Positions 1 to 8,608 of a stretch of 64,000 nt of DNA are shown here, piece by piece. The stretch covers positions 1 to 64,000 of the forward strand of contig URCF01000002.1 of NCBI GenBank assembly GCA_900546365.1, given 5' to 3'. Position 1 is the first letter of the stretch, and each line of letters begins with the position of its first letter. Source of the stretch: an uncultured Porphyromonadaceae bacterium. GTDB lineage: Bacteria > Bacteroidota > Bacteroidia > Bacteroidales > Muribaculaceae. Below the pieces are notes generated by a model that saw only the letters and a list, made by a program, of their open reading frames with translations, ran no database searches and was not told the origin of the DNA. A program made the translations under genes and the position numbers.

Positions 1-950
1 CTTACGTTTATCACTATCGAGGCCTTGGAGATGGCTTTGAGGGAGCGTTCGATGCCAATTTTTTCGATTGTGTCGTCGGTTGACCTCAGCCCGGCGGTGT
101 CCATGAAACGGAACTGATAGTCGCCGATTTCGAGTGTGTCTTCCACCACATCGCGTGTGGTACCGTGAATGTTGCTCACAATGGCTCTATCGTCACCGAG
201 GAGTGCGTTAAGCAGCGAGGATTTGCCAGCGTTGGTGGCACCTACGATTGCCACGGGGATGCCTTGCTTGATGGCTGTGCCTTGAGCGAACGATTTTTGG
301 AGGCGGGTCACTTCGCTGTGGATGGCCTGAGCGAGGGTGAGCAGATGCTGCCGGGAGGCAAACTCTACTTCTTCTTCGGAGAAATCAAGTTCGAGTTCAA
401 GGAGGGAAGCGAGTTCCAGAAGTTTTTCGCGCAGAGATTCAAGTGTTTTGGAATACCCTCCACGCATCTGGTTGATGGCTATGCGGTGGGCGGCTCTGGA
501 GTCGGATGCTATCACATCGGCCACGGCTTCGGCCTGCGCAAGGTCGAATTTGCCGTTGACAAACGCTCTGCGGGTAAACTCTCCCGGCTCGGCCAACCGT
601 GCTCCGGCAGCCATGAGTGCGTTGAGCAATTCGCGCTGCACAAATCGCGAGCCGTGGACGCTGAGCTCCAGCACATCCTCGCCGGTGAATGAGGCGGGGG
701 CCAGAAACGGTGTGGCCACGCCTTGGTCAAGAGTGTTGCCTTGCGAGTCAAGGATAGTGCCAAGATGGGCGCTATGCGATTTCATGGCGTCCAGCGGCTT
801 GCCTTTCCAAATTTTCTGCACAACTTCCAGCGCTTTTGGTCCGCTGACGCGCGCCACAGCGATACCGCCCACTCCGGGAGGCGTGGAGATGGCGCAGATA
901 GTGTCGTCGGAGGAGTGGATGTGAGTGTCAATCATCGTTTTGAGTTCCAT
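1..950 (-). CDS. mnmE: tRNA modification GTPase MnmE (partial, C-terminus beyond window)
   Basis: MnmE works with MnmG to install the 5-carboxymethylaminomethyl group on wobble uridine of certain tRNAs. Reading in from ATG at 950, the first 316 or so codons are present; the family is about 460 residues, so the end of the G domain and the C-terminal helical part with the terminal Cys lie outside. Visible are the N-terminal tetrahydrofolate-binding domain (DTICAISTPPGVGGIAVAR), the G1 loop GATNAGKSS from Gly237, the TTRDVVED switch segment and G3 DTAGLR. The start lies inside the tail of the upstream nuclease gene (19-bp overlap), suggesting translational coupling. Function is secure; only the missing end is unknown. 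Confidence 0.95.
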   Translation of the reverse strand, partial: MELKTMIDTHIHSSDDTICAISTPPGVGGIAVARVSGPKALEVVQKIWKGKPLDAMKSHSAHLGTILDSQGNTLDQGVATPFLAPASFTGEDVLELSVHGSRFVQRELLNALMAAGARLAEPGEFTRRAFVNGKFDLAQAEAVADVIASDSRAAHRIAINQMRGGYSKTLESLREKLLELASLLELELDFSEEEVEFASRQHLLTLAQAIHSEVTRLQKSFAQGTAIKQGIPVAIVGATNAGKSSLLNALLGDDRAIVSNIHGTTRDVVEDTLEIGDYQFRFMDTAGLRSTDDTIEKIGIERSLKAISKASIVINV

Positions 951-1765
951 TTATGAAAATCGCATTGGCTCTCCACCGCAGTCTCGATATTATCGGGAAG
1001 AGCTGAGAAGAAATCGTATCCTGTGGCCGATTCCACACTGTCAATCGACACTGCGGCCGCCTGCATGCCGCCTTCCACGCGGTCGTTGGGCATAATGAAC
1101 CCGATGCCGCTCATAGGGTGTGTAAACGGGGCGAGCACCACTTTGAAGAACTGCTTGGGCACCGCCACCCTGCTGTCGCCTATAAACTCATCGGGGCGGG
1201 CGGTCAATATTGGTCCGCAGATGATTATCAACGCGCTGTCGCGCTGCGCCCATTTGCGGCAATTGGCTTCAAGTCTGTTCCATGCGCCGGTGTTTAGAGC
1301 CTTGGCCTGAGGGCAGATGTTGGTGAGATAAAAAGTTTGCCTCATGGCCTCGCGACTCCATTTCATATCGGCGGCGGGGGCCATATGTCCTCTGTCGTAG
1401 CCGGAATAGCTGTAGTCCCAGGTGTCGGCACACCCCTCCACTTCGGGGTCGGCCATAAACTTATTGAGCCGGGGCACATCGCCTTGAGTTTCATCGGCAG
1501 TGAGTTCCCACACCACATAGTTGGGGATATGGAGCTGCGGATTGAAATTCACATCCATACCCTCGTAATGTACCATCTGCTGCGGCAAGCCCGAAGGCAT
1601 ATTCACCTTCATCAGCTCCCTGGCGTTAACTCGCCACTCCGGCGCATCATTTCTGTCGGGGCCGGAGCATTTGCCATACATATACACCGAGGCCAGCAAC
1701 AGCACCACTATGGCCATCATAGCCCAAAGGCTGAGCGAGCGCCACTGAAATCCACTTCTATTCAT
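932..1765 (-). CDS. Membrane-tethered DNA/RNA non-specific endonuclease (NUC1 family)
   Basis: A 277-residue protein of the sugar-non-specific ββα-metal nuclease family. An N-terminal hydrophobic segment (about residues 12-32) should anchor it or direct its export, and the nuclease domain would then be periplasmic. The catalytic motif DRGHMAPAADM is intact (His as general base), and the downstream NICPQ...LNTGAWNRLE stretch supplies the metal-binding Asn. The ATG at 1765 is used because the only longer in-frame option is a TTG. It starts 2 bp after the aminotransferase stop and overlaps mnmE, so it sits within the same polycistron. The family degrades DNA or RNA with a divalent metal. Its role here, nutrient scavenging or defence against incoming DNA, is inference. 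Confidence 0.88.
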   Translation of the reverse strand: MNRSGFQWRSLSLWAMMAIVVLLLASVYMYGKCSGPDRNDAPEWRVNARELMKVNMPSGLPQQMVHYEGMDVNFNPQLHIPNYVVWELTADETQGDVPRLNKFMADPEVEGCADTWDYSYSGYDRGHMAPAADMKWSREAMRQTFYLTNICPQAKALNTGAWNRLEANCRKWAQRDSALIIICGPILTARPDEFIGDSRVAVPKQFFKVVLAPFTHPMSGIGFIMPNDRVEGGMQAAAVSIDSVESATGYDFFSALPDNIETAVESQCDFHKWNSKR

Positions 1766-1767
1766 CG

Positions 1768-2895
1768 TCAACGGAAATTATCAAGAAGGTTCACGATTGT
1801 GTCAACATCCTCATCCGAAAGATATTGACCGATGGGAAGACTGAGCACCTCCCCTGCCAGGCGTTCGGCCACAGGGAGAGGCGAATGTTTCAGCCCCCGA
1901 TAGCAAGGCTGCCGATGCGGCGGACAGGGATAGTGCACATCCGTGCCCACACCGCGGGCATCAAGATATCGCTTCATGCGGTCGCGATGTTCCGGCACAC
2001 GCACCACATACTGGTGCCACACGCACTCCAATTCATCTCGGACCGGCATCAACGGGAGCTCAATCAATGGGTTGACCACCCCGCAGCTGTATTTTCGGGC
2101 TATCTCCGCACGCCTTCGGTTCACCTCATCAAGGTGATTGATCTTCACCATCAGCATTGCCGCCTGAATGGGGTCGAGCCGGGAATTAAGTCCAATATAT
2201 TGATTATGATATCGTTCAGTACTTCCATAGTTGGCCAACGCCCTTACTGTGCGTGCCAGTTCAGCATCATGGGTGAGCACCATGCCTCCATCGCCCAGCG
2301 CGCCGAGATTTTTGGTGGGGTAGAAACTGATTCCCGCAGCATGACCCAGACCACCGGCCATATGCGAGTCAAACAAACCGGCCGCTCCGCTGCGGGCACC
2401 CAAAGCCTGGGCGCAATCCTCCACTACCAGCAGCCGATGGTCCGTAGCCAGGCGGGCAAGCTCATCGCTCCACGCCACACGACCGTAAAGATGCACCGGC
2501 ATCACGCCCTTGGTGCGTTCCGTCAAAGCGTTACGCACCCCGGAGGCTGTGAGGTTCATTGTTACCGGGTCAGGGTCCACAGCCACAGGCACGAGTCCCG
2601 CCTGCGACACCGCGAGAAACGATGCTATATAAGTGTTGGCCGGCACAATCACTTCATCGCCGTCGGCAAGCATACCCATCGCCTTGTAGGCCATGAGAAT
2701 CAGGCGCAGAGCATCCAGACCGTTGGCAACACCGACAGCATGGGGCACCCCACATCTGAGTGCCACTCTGTCCTCGAGCCGCTCCACCTCCTCGCCGCCG
2801 ATATACCGCCCGGAGGCGATCACCCGGGCAGCAGCAGCCTGCAGCTCCTCAAGATACGGGTCGTTGACCAGCTTCAAATCAAGATGCGGAATCAT
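1768..2895 (-). CDS. fdtB: dTDP-3-oxo-sugar aminotransferase, FdtB-type (DegT/DnrJ/EryC1/StrS family)
   Basis: A PLP-dependent sugar aminotransferase of 375 residues, the usual length. Conserved features are AVGVANGLDALRL near the N-terminus, PVHLYGR, VVEDCAQALGA and the PLP-lysine context SFYPTKNLGALGDGG. By context it would aminate C3 of the dTDP-3-keto-6-deoxyhexose made by RfbB and FdtA, giving dTDP-Fuc3N or dTDP-Qui3N. The start at 2895 overlaps the upstream ketoisomerase stop as ATGA. Upstream in-frame sequence is an extension into the neighbouring gene and is not used. No FdtC/QdtC acetyltransferase is visible nearby, so the final sugar may be unacetylated or the gene lies elsewhere. 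The exact sugar stereochemistry cannot be read from sequence. Confidence 0.85.
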   Translation of the reverse strand: MIPHLDLKLVNDPYLEELQAAAARVIASGRYIGGEEVERLEDRVALRCGVPHAVGVANGLDALRLILMAYKAMGMLADGDEVIVPANTYIASFLAVSQAGLVPVAVDPDPVTMNLTASGVRNALTERTKGVMPVHLYGRVAWSDELARLATDHRLLVVEDCAQALGARSGAAGLFDSHMAGGLGHAAGISFYPTKNLGALGDGGMVLTHDAELARTVRALANYGSTERYHNQYIGLNSRLDPIQAAMLMVKINHLDEVNRRRAEIARKYSCGVVNPLIELPLMPVRDELECVWHQYVVRVPEHRDRMKRYLDARGVGTDVHYPCPPHRQPCYRGLKHSPLPVAERLAGEVLSLPIGQYLSDEDVDTIVNLLDNFR

Positions 2896-3329
2896 ACCTT
2901 GCCCCCGGTAAGCTTTTTGAACAGATCTATATCGCGCACATAGTCGGCCTCGTCGAATTTGTCGGGACAAAACGACAGACACACACTCCCGGTGGAGAAA
3001 TCCTCCAGCGACCGCCATATCCCGGCGGGCACATAGAGAGCCTGATAGGGGCGGTTGAGCGTGACAAACTTCCATTCAACTCCATCATACAGCTTCACCA
3101 TAAAGCTGCCCGAAGCGGCTACAATAAGCTCCTCCATGGTGTAGTGGGAATGCCCTCCACGGACGGCATCCGAGGGGATGTCGTAGATGAAAAAAGTGCG
3201 TTTGATGGCAAACGGCAGCAGCGATGAATTTTCGGCCACAGCTATGGATCCGTCCTCGCTTCCATGTCGCGGCAGCTCGATGATACGGCACTGCTCCACG
3301 CGTGATATTTGATGGCTATTGGAGGTCAT
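2892..3329 (-). CDS. fdtA: dTDP-4-oxo-6-deoxyhexose 3,4-ketoisomerase (FdtA/WxcM family), canonical copy
   Basis: A 145-residue cupin of the FdtA/WxcM family, which moves the keto group of dTDP-4-keto-6-deoxyglucose from C4 to C3. It keeps the double-histidine active-site motif RGGHSHYTMEE (His60 and His62), preceded by the Tyr/Arg-rich strand (AIKRTFFIYDIP) and followed by QALYVPAGIW. ATG at 3329 is chosen because it aligns with the family N-terminus and overlaps the preceding gene by 14 bp. The product feeds the adjacent aminotransferase, whose start overlaps this stop. A paralogue lies immediately upstream and the C-terminal DYVRDIDLF is almost shared with it, indicating tandem duplication. 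Whether it yields the galacto or gluco keto-sugar is unknown. Confidence 0.85.
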   Translation of the reverse strand: MTSNSHQISRVEQCRIIELPRHGSEDGSIAVAENSSLLPFAIKRTFFIYDIPSDAVRGGHSHYTMEELIVAASGSFMVKLYDGVEWKFVTLNRPYQALYVPAGIWRSLEDFSTGSVCLSFCPDKFDEADYVRDIDLFKKLTGGKV

Positions 3330-3732
3330 GGCTGATAATTTCGTGAAACAAATCAATATCGCGGATATAGTCGGTCTCGTCATATAGCGCCGATGACAGC
3401 ACCAGCGCCACGGAGTTGGTGGAAAAATCCTCCAGCTCGCGCCATGTGAGCGGTGGCAGAAAGAGGGCCTGATGAGCTCTGTTAAGCTCAAACCGCCTTG
3501 GGCCGTCAACGCCGTCAGTCACCACATCAAAACTACCCGACAGAGCCACAATAAGCTCGTATTGCGAGTAATAGGCATGACCATAGCGGGTGCGGCCCGA
3601 CGGCACATCATATATCCAATAGGCCCTCATCGGCTCAAACGGCATGGTGCTGGGATACTGCAGCACAGAAAGATTGCCTCTGGGATCGCGGATGGCGGGC
3701 AGGTCAAAAATCTGAAGTTTATTCAATTCCAT
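3316..3732 (-). CDS. Second FdtA/WxcM-family protein with altered active-site motif
   Basis: A 138-residue paralogue of the neighbouring ketoisomerase, sharing the cupin core, [22 protein letters not shown] and the C-terminal DYIRDIDLF. The motif that is HSH in the other copy reads GHAYY here, so the second histidine is Tyr54 while His52 is kept. Loss of one of the two catalytic histidines suggests changed stereochemistry, a partner subunit, or loss of activity. FdtA-type enzymes are dimers, so a heterodimer is possible. ATG at 3732 is used; a TTG three codons earlier is less likely. It overlaps the rfbA stop by 14 bp. The family call is firm; the activity is uncertain. Confidence 0.8.
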   Translation of the reverse strand: MELNKLQIFDLPAIRDPRGNLSVLQYPSTMPFEPMRAYWIYDVPSGRTRYGHAYYSQYELIVALSGSFDVVTDGVDGPRRFELNRAHQALFLPPLTWRELEDFSTNSVALVLSSALYDETDYIRDIDLFHEIISHDLQ

Positions 3733-4600
3733 CTTCGGCAAGAGCTAAGAGATATTCCCCATACGCATTATTGCGCATGGGAGTGGCGAGCTGCCTGAGC
3801 CGGTCAGCGTCAATCCATCCCTTTCGGAAAGCTATTTCCTCGAGAGCCGCCACCTGGAAACCCTGGCGTTTCTCTATCGAAGCCACAAAATTGGACGCCT
3901 CGAGCAGCGAGTCGGTGGTGCCGGTGTCAAGCCATGCAAATCCGCGTCCGAGCGGCTGCACTTTAAGCTTGCCAGCCTCCATATAAGCCTGATTGACAGA
4001 GGTGATTTCCAGCTCACCGCGAGCCGACGGCTTCACCTGAGTGGCCACATCCACCACACTGTTGGGGTAGAAATACAATCCCACCACCGCCAGATTGGAA
4101 GCAGGACACTCCGGCTTCTCTTCTATTGACACGGCATTCCACTGGTCGTCAACAGCCACCACGCCAAAGCGTTGCGGATCCTTCACCGGATAGGCGAAGA
4201 TAGTGGCACAGTCAGCAGCTGCAGTCTCCGCAGCCTTTTTCAGCATACCTGTGAACCCCTGGCCATAGAAAATATTGTCGCCGAGCACCAGACACACATC
4301 GTCATCGCCCACAAACTCCCGACCAATCAGAAACGCCTGCGCAAGTCCCTCGGGGCGCGGTTGCTCAGCATACTCGAAGTTCACACCCATCTCATGCCCC
4401 GAGCCAAGCAGACGCCTGAACATAGGGAGATCGTCGGGGGTGGATATTATCAGTATGTCGCGGATGCCGGCGAGCATAAGCACCGATACCGGATAGTACA
4501 CCATCGGCTTGTCATATACCGGCACCAGCTGCTTGCTGATGCCCCGGGTCACAGGGTAGAGACGCGTGCCGGAGCCCCCGGCCAGAACTATGCCTTTCAT
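3719..4600 (-). CDS. rfbA: Glucose-1-phosphate thymidylyltransferase
   Basis: RfbA/RmlA joins dTTP and glucose-1-phosphate to give dTDP-glucose, the entry step of dTDP-deoxysugar synthesis. The 293 residues are full length for the family. The nucleotide-binding signature [18 protein letters not shown], the [15 protein letters not shown] segment and [10 protein letters not shown] are all intact, as is [21 protein letters not shown] at 4600 overlaps the rfbB stop (ATGA), so the two are co-translated. Cytoplasmic. The rhamnose genes rfbC and rfbD do not follow; the pathway is diverted to FdtA and FdtB instead. Confidence 0.97.
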   Translation of the reverse strand: MKGIVLAGGSGTRLYPVTRGISKQLVPVYDKPMVYYPVSVLMLAGIRDILIISTPDDLPMFRRLLGSGHEMGVNFEYAEQPRPEGLAQAFLIGREFVGDDDVCLVLGDNIFYGQGFTGMLKKAAETAAADCATIFAYPVKDPQRFGVVAVDDQWNAVSIEEKPECPASNLAVVGLYFYPNSVVDVATQVKPSARGELEITSVNQAYMEAGKLKVQPLGRGFAWLDTGTTDSLLEASNFVASIEKRQGFQVAALEEIAFRKGWIDADRLRQLATPMRNNAYGEYLLALAEDGIE

Positions 4601-5817
4601 AACTGTTTCAACATATCATCACGATGTTCATACATCGTGTCGTAATATTTTTGGTAATCTCCAGATGTAACGCTTTCCACCCACTCACGGTTGTCAAGAT
4701 ACCAGCGCACGGTTTTGGCGATACCCTCGGCAAACGGAGTTTCGGGATACCATCCAAGCTCGGTGGCAATCTTGGTGGGGTCGATGGCATAGCGCATGTC
4801 ATGCCCGGGACGGTCGGCCACGTATGTGATCAGCCGTTCATCAATCTCCTCAGGGTCGATGGACAGCAGTTTGCGATAATGTGGCTCGGCGAGCATGAGG
4901 TGGCGGATTTCACGGAGCACAGTACGCACAATGTCGATATTCTGCTCCTCGTTGAAGCCACCCACATTGTACACCTCCCCTGCTCTGCCGTTGCGGAGCA
5001 CCATGTCAATAGCCTTGGCGTGGTCAGCCACATACAGCCAGTCGCGCACATTCTCGCCCTTGCCATACACAGGCAGCGGCTTGCCCTCGAGCACATTCTT
5101 GATCATCAGCGGAATGAGCTTCTCCGGGAAATGATACGGTCCATAGTTGTTGGAGCAGCGGGTCACCACCACCGGCATACCATAGGTGTGGTAATAGGCC
5201 ATAGTGAGCATATCGGCAGCAGTTTTGGATGTGGAGTAAGGAGAGCGGGGACACAGCGGCGAATCCTCGGTGAAGAAGCTGGAGCCGAAAGTTTTGAGGT
5301 CGGTCCTACCCTCTATCACACGGGCCACCTCCTCGCTCACCTCAAGAGGATACGCAGAGTCAAAATCCTTGCTCAGCGAGCCATACACCTCATCGGTGCT
5401 GATCTGCAGAAACCGCTTGCCGGGTTTGTACACCGGAGCTCCGTGCTCATCCACACCCTCAAGCCACGCATGGCGGGCACAGTCAAGCATATTCTGAGCA
5501 CCGAGAATATTGGTCTCGAGAAACAGGCGGGGATTGGTGATGCTGCGGTCCACATGGCTCTCGGCAGCAAAATTGACCACATAATCGGGGTCAAACTCAC
5601 TGAACAGCCGCTTCACCAGCTCGGTGTCGCCGATATCGCCTCTCACAAACCGCACATTGGGCAGTTCAAGTTCATCTTTGAGAGTCAACATGTTGCCCGC
5701 GTATGTGAGCGCATCAAGCACCAGAATATCAACCTCCGCGCCCCATTTTTCAAGCAGGTATTTGACAAAATTGGCACCTATAAATCCGGCACCACCGGTA
5801 ACTAAATACTTTCTCAT
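4597..5817 (-). CDS. rfbB: dTDP-glucose 4,6-dehydratase
   Basis: RfbB/RmlB converts dTDP-glucose to dTDP-4-keto-6-deoxyglucose with bound NAD+. An N-terminal Rossmann motif ([12 protein letters not shown]), [10 protein letters not shown] with the catalytic Thr-Asp-Glu, and YSTSK with the catalytic Tyr-Lys are present. At 406 residues it is about 50 longer than typical RmlB. The extra length lies around the [12 protein letters not shown] segment and between DEVYGSL and the YSTSK motif, an extension I believe is seen in other Bacteroidales RfbB proteins. ATG at 5817 is used rather than TTG at 5820. Only 6 bp separate it from the stop of the metal-binding protein gene upstream, so it has no promoter of its own and probably depends on the TonB-receptor promoter. 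Confidence 0.96.
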   Translation of the reverse strand: MRKYLVTGGAGFIGANFVKYLLEKWGAEVDILVLDALTYAGNMLTLKDELELPNVRFVRGDIGDTELVKRLFSEFDPDYVVNFAAESHVDRSITNPRLFLETNILGAQNMLDCARHAWLEGVDEHGAPVYKPGKRFLQISTDEVYGSLSKDFDSAYPLEVSEEVARVIEGRTDLKTFGSSFFTEDSPLCPRSPYSTSKTAADMLTMAYYHTYGMPVVVTRCSNNYGPYHFPEKLIPLMIKNVLEGKPLPVYGKGENVRDWLYVADHAKAIDMVLRNGRAGEVYNVGGFNEEQNIDIVRTVLREIRHLMLAEPHYRKLLSIDPEEIDERLITYVADRPGHDMRYAIDPTKIATELGWYPETPFAEGIAKTVRWYLDNREWVESVTSGDYQKYYDTMYEHRDDMLKQL

Positions 5818-5823
5818 CAACCG

Positions 5824-6252
5824 TTATTTCTTGGATGGGCATACCTTTTTGTCACCGCAGCCCTTCTTGTCACCGCACTTCTTGCCATTGCAATCTTTCT
5901 TCTTTCCGCAGCATTGCTTGGCCGCCGAAGGGCACGCGCTCTGCTCGGCGCAAACAGTTTTGGCAGCCTCACCACAAGCCACGGTGGCTGTGTAGCCTAT
6001 CTTCTTGAATGCGGCAGCAATCTTCTCGGGATTGGTTTTGGCAGCATCGTATGTGATAGTCACAAGCTGGTCGGGCACCGAAGTGTCAATCTGCTTCACA
6101 CCCTTTTCATAGCGGATGTTGGACTTGATTTTGTTCTCACAGTTCTGGCAAGTCATCTGAGGCAACACTGTGAACTGGACAGTAGCATAGTCGGCGGCCA
6201 TCACCACCACAGCCACCATCATGGCGGCAAAAAGGCTGAAGATACGTTTCAT
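5824..6252 (-). CDS. Secreted heavy-metal-associated (HMA) domain protein with Cys/Lys-rich tail
   Basis: A 142-residue exported protein. Residues 1-20 form a signal peptide (MKRIFSLFAAMMVAVVVMAA). Residues about 25-90 are an HMA fold with the metal-binding MTCQNC (Cys35 and Cys38). The last 50 residues are a Cys- and Lys-rich tail (repeats of KKCGDKKGC type) that could bind several further soft-metal ions. HMA domains carry Cu(I) or similar ions, so this is probably a periplasmic metal chaperone or buffer. It lies 87 bp downstream of a TonB-dependent receptor gene in the same direction, implying a joint role in metal or metallophore import. It is 6 bp upstream of rfbB. The metal cannot be assigned from sequence. 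Confidence 0.85.
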   Translation of the reverse strand: MKRIFSLFAAMMVAVVVMAADYATVQFTVLPQMTCQNCENKIKSNIRYEKGVKQIDTSVPDQLVTITYDAAKTNPEKIAAAFKKIGYTATVACGEAAKTVCAEQSACPSAAKQCCGKKKDCNGKKCGDKKGCGDKKVCPSKK

Positions 6253-6339
6253 TCTTTATATCGTTTAATGATTATTACATAATACAATGCCACAAAGTTA
6301 ACATCAATTCGTCACATTACGAAATCTCCGCCGATAAAA

Positions 6340-8367
6340 TCAATAGCGGTTCCAGGTGTAGCGGAACCCCACATACACATTCGCGCCATGAAGCGGTGCA
6401 TACACCATAGTGGCATCAAAACCGGTGCCCCAAGGGTTTTCGCCACCGATCACAGGCCGCTGCTGACGGTAGTTGGTGAGATTCTCGCCACCCACATACA
6501 CCGCCCAGTGGCGGAAATTGCGGGTCACCTGTGCACTAAGCTGTGGATATGCCTTGTATTCAGGCTCCCACGACAGCCCGCCATCGGCCATACGGTAGGG
6601 CGACGGCATCCGGCCTCCACCGGTCACAGAGCAGGTGACATCAAACTGCCACAACCCCATCATCGGCGCATACCCCACGGTAACGAGCCCCTTGTGGCGC
6701 GAAGTGAGCGGCTTCTGCACCAGCCCCTGCCCATAGTCCACATTCACATCGGTGAATCGGTAGGCGGCGGTGATGCTCATATCCTGTATCAGCGGATATG
6801 TGGCCTCCACCTGCACGGTGTGGGAATAGGAGCGTCCGTTCAGGTCGCGGAAATACACAGCATGGGGATTGGAGTCCATATCCACCAGCAGCTGATGGGT
6901 GAAATGAGTGTAATAGTATTCTCCCTCAAGCTTCAGCGGTTTGTTGGCCACATACACGGTGTAGCCGAGTCCGGTGCCGAAATTCCACGCCTCTTCCTGC
7001 CGCACATCGGGGTCGAAAATCAACGCTCTCGACGATGCGAGCAGAAACGCATTCTCAGCCATGATATGGGGTGCACGGTAGCCGCGTCCGGCCGACACAT
7101 TCCATGTGAGCGCATCTGAAATGTTCCACCGCGCATGAAGTCTCGGGGTGAACATCGACCCGTAGTCGGTGGAATAATCATACCTGACACCACCCATAAG
7201 CAGCAGCTTGGAGTCGGCATTGAAGGTGTATTGCGCATACGCTCCGGCCACAGTTTCATGCTGCTTCCACGCCCACGGCTCCACAGAAGCATCGTGACTC
7301 AGGCGCAGCTGCTGCGAATAGCGGTCGTAGTTGCAACTCAGGCCCACGCTCAACTCATGGCGCTTGGTGAAATTGCGCTCAAACATCAGCTGGGCATACA
7401 GATTGCCCTGCGCCACATGATACAGCTTGCCGCCGTAATGCGAATGCTGGTTATTGTTGCTCCCCGACAATATCAAGGCCACATTGCCATTGTTGGCATG
7501 GTCAAATATATATGCGTTTTTGGCAAATGCCTCCCAGCGCACTGTGGAGATATTGATCTGATACAGCGGCAGCTCTGACATCATGTCGCGATGGTGCTCA
7601 CTTTGGCCGCTGCGACGCTTCTCGGCAAGGAACTTCACACCGGCCTGACCTATATAATTGCGGCTCACGTAGGCCCATCGGTTCATCACCGCCACCTGGT
7701 CCACGCGGGGCATATCCATAAAGGAGTCATGATTGGAATCGTGGTCGGCGGTTGACTTCTCGCCATGCACCAGCAGAGCTGTGCTCAACTCCTTGGTGAT
7801 CCACTGGTTGGCATTGGCGTTCACCTCCAGCTTACCGTTGAGGTCGGCATATCCGTTGGCCATCACCTCCTGCGGAGCCTGAGGCTTCTTGATTTCAATA
7901 TTGATCTGTCCGGAAATCGACTCATAGCCGTTCTTCACCGAGCTCGCACCCTTGCTCACCTGAATCGACTGTATCCACGGCCCAGCGATATACCCCAAAC
8001 CATAAGGCAAAGCCGAACCGCGGAAATTGGGGATATTCTCGGTGAGCATCTGCACATACGTGCCGGCGAGGCCAAGCAGCTTGATTTGCCGCGCACCGGT
8101 GGCGGCATCGTTATAGCTCACATCCACCGAAGGGTTGGTGGTGAAGCTCTCGCCGAGGTTGCAGCACGCCGCCCTGAACAGTTCCGTGCCCGAAATAATC
8201 TCGGTGTTCACCGGATCCACACGCAACCGCCGGCGACCGTCAGCACGCTTGGTCACCACCACCTCGTCGAGGTCCAGAGAGCGGTCGGTGGTATCAGCAG
8301 GCTCTTGGGCCTGAATATCAATGGAGAAGAGAGAAAGCAGCAGAATGATTATTGCAGTCTTTTTCAT
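6340..8367 (-). CDS. TonB-dependent outer-membrane receptor, probably for a metal or metal complex
   Basis: A 675-residue TonB-dependent receptor. It has a signal peptide (MKKTAIIILLLSLFSIDIQA), then a TonB-box-like LDEVVVTKR, a plug domain (about residues 45-160) and a 22-strand barrel ending in an aromatic C-terminus (YVGFRYTWNRY). It lacks the carboxypeptidase-like N-terminal extension of SusC proteins, so it is not a glycan importer of that type. A CC pair in the plug (RAACCNLGESF) might contact metal. The next gene encodes an HMA protein, which points to copper or another metal as substrate (inference). ATG at 8367 gives a proper signal peptide; the longer reading frame does not. The promoter is so close that the mRNA would be nearly leaderless. 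Confidence 0.9.
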   Translation of the reverse strand: MKKTAIIILLLSLFSIDIQAQEPADTTDRSLDLDEVVVTKRADGRRRLRVDPVNTEIISGTELFRAACCNLGESFTTNPSVDVSYNDAATGARQIKLLGLAGTYVQMLTENIPNFRGSALPYGLGYIAGPWIQSIQVSKGASSVKNGYESISGQINIEIKKPQAPQEVMANGYADLNGKLEVNANANQWITKELSTALLVHGEKSTADHDSNHDSFMDMPRVDQVAVMNRWAYVSRNYIGQAGVKFLAEKRRSGQSEHHRDMMSELPLYQINISTVRWEAFAKNAYIFDHANNGNVALILSGSNNNQHSHYGGKLYHVAQGNLYAQLMFERNFTKRHELSVGLSCNYDRYSQQLRLSHDASVEPWAWKQHETVAGAYAQYTFNADSKLLLMGGVRYDYSTDYGSMFTPRLHARWNISDALTWNVSAGRGYRAPHIMAENAFLLASSRALIFDPDVRQEEAWNFGTGLGYTVYVANKPLKLEGEYYYTHFTHQLLVDMDSNPHAVYFRDLNGRSYSHTVQVEATYPLIQDMSITAAYRFTDVNVDYGQGLVQKPLTSRHKGLVTVGYAPMMGLWQFDVTCSVTGGGRMPSPYRMADGGLSWEPEYKAYPQLSAQVTRNFRHWAVYVGGENLTNYRQQRPVIGGENPWGTGFDATMVYAPLHGANVYVGFRYTWNRY

Positions 8368-8375
8368 AACAGCCG

Positions 8376-8406
8376 CAAAATTACAACAATTTGGAATGAT
8401 TACAAA
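8376..8406 (-). promoter_or_regulatory. Bacteroidetes-type promoter of the TonB-receptor operon
   Basis: On the minus strand a -33 TTTG (8403-8406) is followed after 19 bp by the -7 box TAATTTTG (8376-8383), an exact match to the Bacteroidetes sigma consensus. Transcription should start about 8369-8372, only a few bases before the ATG at 8367. Confidence 0.75.
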
Positions 8407-8567
8407 CTGCCGACGCCACAATCTGTATATCTGCAATTTCAGCAAAAAACATCATTTTTCCCAAACATTTACACCCCCTGTCTGTTTTATTCATAAAAAC
8501 ATCAATAAAAAAGTAAATAAAGATTTAAGTTTTTAAGGCAAAAATCGTTAAATTAAATAAAACTTAT

Positions 8568-8575
8568 TATCTTTG
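8568..8575 (+). promoter_or_regulatory. -7 box of first OmpA gene
   Basis: TATCTTTG matches the Bacteroidetes -7 consensus and lies 33 bp before the ATG at 8609. No clear -33 element is seen at the expected distance. It is divergent from the TonB-receptor promoter. Confidence 0.6.
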
Positions 8576-8608
8576 TGCCGAATTTATCAACACTAAAATC
8601 AACTTCAG

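Noticed and set aside
2896..3075. N-terminal extension of the FdtB-type aminotransferase frame
   Set aside because: The 60 extra codons overlap the FdtA gene in another frame and lack family similarity. The ATG at 2895 with ATGA overlap is the better start.
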